Position numbers and translations under genes: made by a program | Assembly (NCBI RefSeq): GCF_029784165.1 | Contig: NC_073695.1 | Coordinates: 247,751,589-247,815,588 of the forward strand | DNA from: Wyeomyia smithii | Taxonomy: Eukaryota > Arthropoda > Insecta > Diptera > Culicidae | Length of the DNA: 64,000 nucleotides | Direction of reading: 5' to 3' | Shown here: positions 56,046-64,000 of the stretch, piece after piece | Layout of the letters: each line of letters starts with the position of its first letter | How positions within the stretch are numbered: position 1 is the first letter of the stretch | Notes under the pieces: generated by a model | What the model was told of the DNA's origin: nothing | The model's database searches: none | What the model saw: the letters and a program-made list of their open reading frames with translations, nothing else

Positions 56046-58577
56046 TTACGGAGCTCTTGATCCAGTTTTAAGTGTGTACGATTAGATTCGGTGTTAAAAA
56101 TTAAGAACTACATTCAGTTTAGGGAAAATAAAATTTTCAACTGAGAAAAGCCACCTAACCTTACTAGGCAGAGTGGAAAAGATATTTTTCCCTCTCCTAA
56201 TACCCACTCTCGTAGACCAATATCGTTCGCCTGGTTCAGCGGCAATGTATTAAGATGAAATATTCATACAGCCAGTCTTTGTTGCCGCTCGTTCTAGCTG
56301 ATAGATCTACCCATTAAGTATCGAAGACATGAGTGTGTGCAACTCGAGCCATCCTCGTTTGATATGGAATGCAATTCAAATTTACGATATCAATTTCCGC
56401 CGCGAAATCAAACATTTGCACGAAAATTGAAATACGATTTCCGACTCGTCTCCGGGTGACATGACAAAGTTCTGGAAGGAGTACATACAGTTCGATTTTT
56501 TTCCTGTCGTAAATCGAAACAATATCACAAGATTAGTCGAGTGCAATCAGTTGGAAGTCGCATTACCATTAACAGTCGTAAACATCAGCTGTGATTAATT
56601 TTCTCCAATTTCCAGTGCGAGCCCGGCTGGAGGAAGCCAAGAATATCGTTTCGAAGTTAAGCTCGAGAAAGAAAAGCATCTTTCTTCTCCATTTATGAGC
56701 TGCGCCATTTTATTGTTGGTTTTGCTTCCCGGTAAGACGAACAAAGTTCCTCTTCTACCCGACCCAGTGACGGAAGACAGAAAAGAATCAACACAAAATT
56801 TTACCAAACTCTCAGCGTAAGAATGATTTCCGTTTTGGTTATTGTTATCCATTGGTTTCCCTGCGTCTCAACCGGGAGATGGTACGGGGTTTTGGAATGC
56901 TACGATTTTTTTTTACGACCGCACAAAGATTTACGGCGTCAAAGGGCAGCGTTTTATGCCGCTGAATAAATCCATCAAATTCGAGGCAGACATCGCGCGC
57001 TGATGGAATGGGTGCGGATTTCTGTTCCAAAAGATGTGGAAGGATTTTTTTCGTTCTGGTTTCCCCCTTCATATGAGGGTGCCGTCAAATGGGCCGTGGT
57101 TGATCATGTTCTGATTTTCTGCAAATCAATCCTCGCTCCACAATGAAGGTCGGAAATTTGTTTTGCTGTTTTCATGCTAAGGGTTGATCGGAGTAAAGAA
57201 TTTGTTGAACAACGGGAATAATGTTCAATGTATCCTATTTCGGCGGTATCCATTAAAATTCTTGAGAATTATTGAAGAAGAGTGTTTTGAGTGAGTCATT
57301 TGTTAACTGTTTCTATAAAAAACTGTTTTAGTTGTTATAGAAAAAGATCTGTTTATGAAGTATATTTGTATTGGATGATGTAAATTTCCAACGAAAATGG
57401 TCACCTAGATTTTGTTTATTATTGAGGACTTTTCAAATGTCTTTTTTGGTTTTAGTATTCTTTTAATTCATTTTTTTTCACTTCACCAATTTCATGCACT
57501 TTTTTTCACTTCACAAATATTATGCACATTTTACATCTTATACTTTGGTCATCACAGGATTTGCTCTAGAGCTCAGACTATATAAAAAAATTATACCTGT
57601 GAATACTATATTTTACGTCCGACGATTCGGCTTTTGGACTTACGCTTCCTCGGGATATCTTCAAAATTAATTGATTTCTTTTTAATGCCCCGGTAAAATC
57701 TAGCTTAAATTTGATGTCATCGTCCAATCATGAGAGTCATTTTACGTTTGGCAAATTACTTGTTGGTGAATATCAAAAATATCTATCATCTCATAGACAT
57801 TTCCGCAGCTATTCAGTAGGCAATGCAAAGATGGTTACGCTTTTATTTTCACATCTTTCGACACAACGATGACCTCCGACTTATTCCGACCGAGCTGATC
57901 CCGCGAATTTGTTCAACGGACTGACCCAAGAGTAGCCATTTTACTATAAGAAGAAAAAAATATATAACTGAAGCATCGACATCATCGCCAGCAGAAAGGA
58001 CCTCCTGTCGCCCTACATTAAGCATACGTTCCCATCATCTCTGTATCGCAAAGTGCGAGCTTTCTCTTCTACAACGCAAAGAAACGAAAGCTATCAAAAA
58101 CTGAAAATACATTTATGCCATGCTTTTTTTTCCTTGCTTCGTGCCACATTTTCCACTGTTGCACCAATGAAGTTCATTCGCGGGTGAGGCGAATTGCAAC
58201 CAGGGTTCCTGCTTCCTGCATTGGATCTTCATTCGCTTCGTGAACCGTTCGCTGTGGACTAATGTTAATGTAACACGAACGCATACTTCATCGGGCGCGT
58301 ACATGTGTTCGGATGAACTGAAACGATCGATTCGTGTCTTTCCCTTTTCCTGCTGTTTCTCATTATTTGCCGATTGGATACGGTTCAAAATCACATCGAT
58401 GCAACTCAGTAAATATTTGTATCGGTTCACCGTGGCATTGATAGATTCATCATGGCAAATAAAATCGGGACGAAGACAAAATAGCATTCGCATCGAATCG
58501 TTCACTGAAGCTTACCAGAATTTCTGAGCTTGTTCGTACATTCGCTGGTGCTATGAGACAATAGGCCGTATGAGTTA
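56046..58577. other. Non-repetitive DNA, presumed intron
   Basis: No repeat families or domains recognised. Frames at 56845-57072 (-), 58113-58505 (-) and 58240-58527 (+) carry no known motif. 57420-57600 is T-rich. Confidence 0.35.
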
Positions 58578-58709
58578 GGCCGAAAATATACTGGCGCGTC
58601 TTGCACTGCGGAGACGGTTCGCCTTGCCGTGGGTTAGCTGTACATTAACCTGCGGCAGGGCTTTACTTAGGGCTGTACATTAGTCTACGGCGCTAGTATG
58701 TTCACGGCC
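58578..58709. mobile_element. MITE with TTA duplication (PIF/Harbinger-like)
   Basis: Tips GGCCGAAAATATACTGGCGC and its near complement CGCTAGTATGTTCACGGCC are inverted. TTA lies directly on both sides (58575-58577, 58710-58712). A 3-bp TWA duplication fits PIF/Harbinger. The phrase CTGTACATTA occurs twice inside. A solitary end of the same family (GGCCGTGAACATACTA) is at about 60453. Confidence 0.65.
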
Positions 58710-58712
58710 TTA

Positions 58713-59202
58713 AAGCGTTGGCTTTATTCGCCGCTGCAAATACTACGAGACAAGCAGGACAAACTTTTTTGTTCATACGGCTGGGATCAAAAAAGCTTTT
58801 ATTTTTGTATCTATGTCGTGAAGATTCAATAAAACAGCGAGCATAGTTTCTTAAGAAAACAATTAATGTTGGAAATCATACAAAATTTAGTTGAATTTAT
58901 TATGACTGACGACGGGGAACATATTGTTCATATTTTTCTCGGTTTTTGAAGATGCATGGCAGCGCCGTGTTAGTTGTGTTGTAAATTAATACATCTAATC
59001 ATTTGCTTAATTTGCGAGTTCTGTCTCATTTATCTAGAATTTTTTAAAATATTCCAATCCGAATAACCAAATTTTTGAAATCACCGAACAGTTAGTGTGC
59101 TTACTAATAATTCTTGAACTCGGTAAATATGGTTACATAAATATTTAAAAATTATTTTTTAATCGATGTTTGCAATATACGGTAAATAATTTAATTGTAG
59201 CT
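58713..59202. other. AT-rich, no feature recognised
   Basis: No inverted ends, RNA boxes or coding frame that I can support. Confidence 0.3.
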
Positions 59203-59206
59203 TTAA

Positions 59207-59346
59207 CCCTCTAGTGCCCAAATTGATTTTCAGACGGACTTCGAAAAAATCACTTTGAAACTTTATAAACATTTTTTAAGTATTGATTGAAGCTTTTTAG
59301 AGGTTCAACTGAAGACCGTCTAAAGGCGGCACTGGGTACTAGAGGG
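59207..59346. mobile_element. Small piggyBac-type MITE
   Basis: CCCTCTAGTGCCCA at the left mirrors TGGGTACTAGAGGG at the right, with TTAA on both sides (59203-59206, 59347-59350). At 140 bp it is a typical internally deleted, trans-mobilised copy. Its tips differ from those of the larger TTAA element at 47571. Confidence 0.8.
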
Positions 59347-59614
59347 TTAATTTATTTATCTTGGAGATGAAAAAACGAATTTGCAACCAACAGATTTTAT
59401 TTAAAAGGTATAGCGCTTTCTTCAAAGTGCTCGGAGGTGGTTTTTCTTAGTTTTATTTTCGGGGTGAAAAATGCGATACAGCGAAATATTCTTTTGCATA
59501 CGCTTAAAGATAGGTTTGGGCATAAGAAAATAAATGGTGATTAAGAAAAACGCAAAATGGCATATTTTAACAATCTTGTGTGCTGGATTGGCGTGCATAA
59601 ATAAACTAAGGTTG

Positions 59615-59715
59615 CTTCATAGGCGTTTTTTAACGCGGGTTTTTTACGCGAATTCCGGAATTTACGCGGTTTTTTTTTACGCGACACGTATCCCTCGCGT
59701 AAAAAGCGACTTTAG
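59615..59715. repeat. TTTACGCG-motif repeat
   Basis: Short clustered repeats of TTTACGCG and its complement, including an ACGCGAATTCCGGAATTTAC palindromic core, resemble the decayed core of a MITE. A related ACTAAGGTCTTTTTTACG phrase occurs at about 5842. Confidence 0.4.
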
Positions 59716-60500
59716 TGTATAGGAAAATTACTTAAGTTATTTATACAAATTTACATTTGTTACAAACCCGATCAGAAAGAAAAACAAAAATGTAACAGAA
59801 GTTGTTAGTTTGTTACGGGAAAAACCTTCCAGGCTGTTTGGTCCAATTTGGTCCCGTTAGGTGTTAAAATAACAGAAATTATAACAGCAATGATTCTACT
59901 AGTATCAAACACATATTAAAATTTGTTACTAACATATTAGCTTTCTAACAAAATAAGGTAGTATATAATACAATATAATAACAAACATTGTTAGAAACAA
60001 CAGGTTTTGATAAAAACGAAAAGTTAGTTAGACTTGTTTCAGAACTACTTCATTACACGTTTTGTTATTATATATATTCAAATTCAATTTTGTAATCAAA
60101 ATTATATGGAAAAATACAAAATTGTATCAAAATATGTTATTTGTATCTCACGTTGATAGAATTTTGTAATGTTTTAGTTGTGCTCTTCTGACCGGGAAGA
60201 CAATTAATTTTACCACAGTTGAGAAAAAAATATTTCAACGTTCAATACTTCTATTGCTACTATGTAGCAAAACATCTCAAAAAATAAAAAATCAAAAGAA
60301 GAAACCCTTTCTCAAAAGTAAAAATCTTTTCTATTTATTTAAACGGAACAATTTGATACCCTCTACCTGTATCTTCTTGGAGACTGTTTCCGCGTCCTGG
60401 CCTAACAAGAGCCAACTAGATAAGCTACGGATCAAAGCAAAGCAAATGACTAAGGCCGTGAACATACTACTTATTCAATCAGAAGCAACCCGCCGGACAT
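59716..60500. other. AT-rich DNA with a solitary MITE end
   Basis: No gene. GGCCGTGAACATACTA near 60453-60468 matches the tip of the MITE at 58578-58709; the rest of that copy may be lost in the AT microsatellite. Confidence 0.4.
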
Positions 60501-60502
60501 AG

Positions 60503-60744
<242 letters not shown>

Positions 60745-63260
60745 GCCGTTTGCTTGCATTTTTACATAAGCGCCAAATTTTCAAATTTCTTTTTTTACAT
60801 ATTACTATAATATAGAAAATCACCTTCAAGATGCTTGTTGCCGTTTCCAAAAATTTTGATAAATAACTGAGAAATATTAAAAATAAGAAGTGACGTTAGC
60901 GTTACTTTATATAGAAGTGACGTTGAGGTACGAATACGATAGTGTATCATGCTTGTGGAGTGCATAATTTTATTTATATCCTTGCTGCTGACAACCGACC
61001 AGTACGCATGGCAAACTAGACTGTTCAGGCGTACCAACGTCACTTTTAGTGCAAAACTTTGAAATGGTTTTGCTGTTTTGCAGGAGAAGTGACGTTGGCA
61101 TTAAAACTCAATGCGTTTACATAAATAAACATGTTAAAGCAATGGGATATGTTTTTCATCATATTTACTCAGATTCTATCAGATCAGTTTGCGTAATAAA
61201 GCGCTTCTGTTAATTTGCAAACGATTTAGATCTGTAGCGATTTTGTGCTTTTAGCGCTTACGTCAAAATCCTAGCCCACGGCAGTATAAGCTTCTTCCTC
61301 GGCAATTTTCATTTTTCGTTTGGATTCGCCTTGAAGCATCATTGGTAATACCATTCACGGTGAATATTCATCGGCATTGATCTGAGTCACAAAGGCTTCT
61401 GAAACGATGTATTTCCATCCGATCGCTCAATATCGCTTCGGATGACTTGAGTAAATCGTAGCCAATACGAATCAAACACGAAGGTAATCATATAACGTTT
61501 TAATAACTATTCATCGCCCACAAGCCACTCATAACAGTTCAGTTCACTATAGGCGTTGTTTCCATTGCTGAGTGAATACACTGTTGCCACGTGTTGTTGT
61601 GCTTCGGTAATAATGAATGAATACGAATGCAACGAAGTGATATTCAGCAGCCCTGATTGCAACCGAAGAAAAACGTTTAGCAAACAGTTACGACCTTTGT
61701 TTTATCTTATTTCATGCACTTCTACATGATGTGACCCTGCGGATGTTCAGCCTTTCATCGTACAAACGAATCCCGTCCCGACACTGCGCAACGTCCTTCT
61801 CAAGCAGGCAATGATGATCCTTCACGTTTCTGCTCTTGTTGGCGTTGTTAAGTGTTTTGTGTGTGAGTTTGTATACTTCAGACTGCGGGAAAGAGCGAGG
61901 AAAAAAGACAAAGAAACAGTAAACGAAATTGATGTATTGAGTCAGCAGAATGGAAAATTGAATATCCCAGTTTTACGAGATTGTTGCTCTTCCCTTTTTC
62001 ATACATCGTTGGTCGACTGCAGTCAACGACGGCGACAGCCTGCATCGGTTCTTTAGCCTTGGTGCTGCTGATATGAGAAACTGTTTTTTTTATGATTTTT
62101 AAGCGAAATCTGATGTGTTTTAGTATCGCAGTTCATTACTAACATCGAGTGAAGATGTCTGATACTGGAGATCCAAATGACGGTCCGGTGCATTTCCTGA
62201 GGGAAATTTTATTCGCAGAACGGCGCACGAAATTGTACGAAAAACATTCAATTAAATTTTTATTTCCGAGCGCTTTTCGGCGGGGGGAAAGGCCTCTGAC
62301 CATCCGACGGATGCGCACATTCCACTGCACAGCCGTGACTTGCAGTCGCGACTTTGTCCCAGCCCAGAACCGGCATTGCGGGAATCGTCAGAATCGCTGC
62401 ATTTTGTTGTGTGTAATAAAAGCTCATAAATAACACTTTTTCCAGCCGCACACATGTCAGAATATTGCATGGTTGAAAGTGTTATTTTTCCGCCCCGTCT
62501 GGGTGGAAAGTCCGTGCATCACGGTGCACCTAGTGGTGCTGTATAGTCTTTCATACTTTAGCCCACCGATTCGCTTTGACTAAATTTGTGCCGAAACGAG
62601 ACTCGTTCTGCCCATCTGCTGGAAATGCCAGCAATTGATGCAGTCGCAAATCGCCATCTGCTGTGCAGAATGCGACTCCGCGAGTATGCGATTCCGCACA
62701 AATGCAGTGGTAGAGAAAGCACCCATCATCATCATCATCACCGTCGTCATTGTTACCAGCAGTGTCATCATCGGCATCGTCAGATGAAATTTGCGGCTGC
62801 AAATCCGATGCCAAAGTGAGCCGGCAACCGGCGCGTTTCGTGGACAAATGGGTGACAATATTTTTGCCACCACCAATAAATCATTGATGCAATTTGATTC
62901 ACGGGAACAGATTTGAACGCGACAAAATGAACTGACCTTTCGACTTCAAGCCACCGTTCAATTTTTTTGCCCACTAATTGACGTCACATGGAAGCGTTAG
63001 TTTCAGGGTAATATTTATTTAAGTTTTGTACGTTTGTCCCAGCGGAGGCGATAACTAAACCGGGAAGTGGTGCCGTGAATTGTGCGAGTTTTAACTCGCT
63101 CGATACTGATATTTAAACTAACAGCCATATAAAAACTGATTTTTTTTATTCATGAAACATTCGAAATCAAATACGATTTCGTTTCAGCAGTGTTGTAAGG
63201 GTTGGTAGAAAAAAAGTTATATAGATTACTTTTATAAGAAAACTCATGTTATATCAGACG
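60745..63260. other. Mostly non-repetitive DNA, presumed intron
   Basis: From about 61250 to 63100 the DNA is GC-richer and lacks window repeats. The phrase GAAGTGACGTTGRSGT occurs at about 60905 and 61085, with a related one at 60888. A (CAT)n tract at about 62720-62780 gives short His or Met runs. No exon with a tetraspanin signature was found. Confidence 0.35.
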
Positions 63261-63269
63261 AATTTCGCA

Positions 63270-63400
63270 CATCCTCGACCAGATCTTGGCAGCAACCTCT
63301 CATAATTTTATGAAATTTTGTTAATAAGACTTTCTAAACTACACCAAATCGCATTTTTTTTTCTCGAAAATTTATCTAAATAATAACAAGCGTAAGAGAA
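63270..63400 (+). repeat. Fragment related to the Transib-type foldback
   Basis: TTGGCAGCAACCTCTCATAA and the following TTTCTAAACTACACC, AAAATTTATCTAAATAA text match the inner arm and spacer edge at about 17225-17400, without the tips. Confidence 0.5.
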
Positions 63401-63454
63401 GAGGTTTTCAATTTCAAGCAAAAATAAATTTCTCAGTGTTTAGACCCATTTCTC

Positions 63455-63830
63455 CTTAAGCGACAACAATGGTGCCATTTTGAATTTTCGAGAAATCGGA
63501 ATTTTTTTATGTTTTTGGACGCCATTTTGTGTTAAGGCCAATTATCAAAATTCTAAGAGTTTGTCCGCATATTAGCATCTTCTTACCCATCTTTTGAAAA
63601 AAATATCTTAAAGCGGACAAATACTGAACTCGAGACGGCGAATCTACGAAAACGCTTTTGGCATGGTTTCAGTATATTTCAAAAGCAAAATAATATCGAA
63701 TATGTAGAGCATTAATGGTAATGCGCTAATATTCAAATTATGTCTTATATCAAGTAATAAAGTTAAGCCTCAGAAATCGATTGGTAGGTGTTTGATCCAC
63801 GTAAAACGTCAGCAGCAAGTCAATTTCGCC
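63455..63830 (+). repeat. One-armed copy of the 48979-49806 foldback
   Basis: CGACAACAATGGTGCCATTT, GACGCCATTTTG, AGTTTGTCCGCATATTAGCA and GCATTAATGGTAATGCGCTA follow the order of 49090-49460, covering the left arm and loop but not the right arm or either tip. Confidence 0.75.
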
Positions 63831-64000
63831 CAAATTCCCTTACAATACTAATATAGGTTTATCTCGACGTTACATTAACTTATTTGAGACCTGTTTGATG
63901 TGTTATCGAGAATGTAAGCAATACTCTAAGACACAATAACAACTTGTCTTCACACTATGAACACAAATTCTAAACAAATATTCAGACCCATCTGGACAAG
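63831..64000. other. Window end, no feature recognised
   Basis: Short AT-rich sequence, nothing supported. Confidence 0.3.

Noticed and set aside
62551..62876. Asp- or Met-rich frames
   Set aside because: Products of the CAT trinucleotide tract in alternative frames.

Overview
The window is non-coding-rich, AT-rich eukaryotic DNA, almost certainly from a mosquito and probably a culicine (Aedes-like). I infer this from tRNA-derived SINEs, DD37E-type Tc1/mariner transposases, CR1-type non-LTR retrotransposons, and a repeat family that opens with a GCCTTTCTC hairpin; all match what I recall of culicid genomes. The species cannot be settled from the sequence alone. Only one host coding exon is convincing: 40198-40296 on the + strand, which reads as the first coding exon of a tetraspanin (best guess Tsp2A), ends in a clean GTAAGT donor, and has a cluster of GATA sites upstream. 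If the gene is real, 40297 to the window end is at least 23.7 kb of its first intron.

Most of the rest is mobile DNA, often nested. From left to right: a hAT-type non-autonomous element (3406-4475); a reverse transcriptase remnant (6790-7150); a large foldback element (8513-11283) holding a 5'-truncated CR1-like copy; an element with repeated subterminal motifs (11284-13128); a minus-strand segment with duplicated TATA promoters and a histone-type 3' stem-loop (13554-14470); a Transib-like giant foldback with 5-bp CGGCG target duplications (16571-18701) inserted into a dispersed minisatellite; a hAT (DUF4371-like) pseudogene hit by a mariner that was itself hit by a hAT-type foldback (23270-25756); a mosquito repeat copy (26870-28325); a SINE; and a mariner hit by a foldback that was hit by a SINE (29500-32000).

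The centre (33441-39085) is a TA-flanked element with about ten copies of a 17-bp motif. Inside it lies a nearly complete CR1-type retrotransposon with a fully open 1102-residue ORF2 and an ORF1 broken by one in-frame stop. Downstream of the tetraspanin exon lie a second, expanded copy of the mosquito repeat carrying minisatellites (43873-47390), three further giant foldbacks (47571-48878, 48979-49806, 51529-52579), an R1-type retrotransposon ruin (52590-53990), several small MITEs with clear target duplications, and long TC and AT microsatellites.

The most striking theme is at least seven large foldback (long inverted repeat) elements whose target duplications point to different transposase families: CGGCG, TTAA, two different 8-bp sites and TAA. 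Three lie in the presumed tetraspanin intron, where they could be transcribed into long hairpin RNA. That is inference, not demonstrated.
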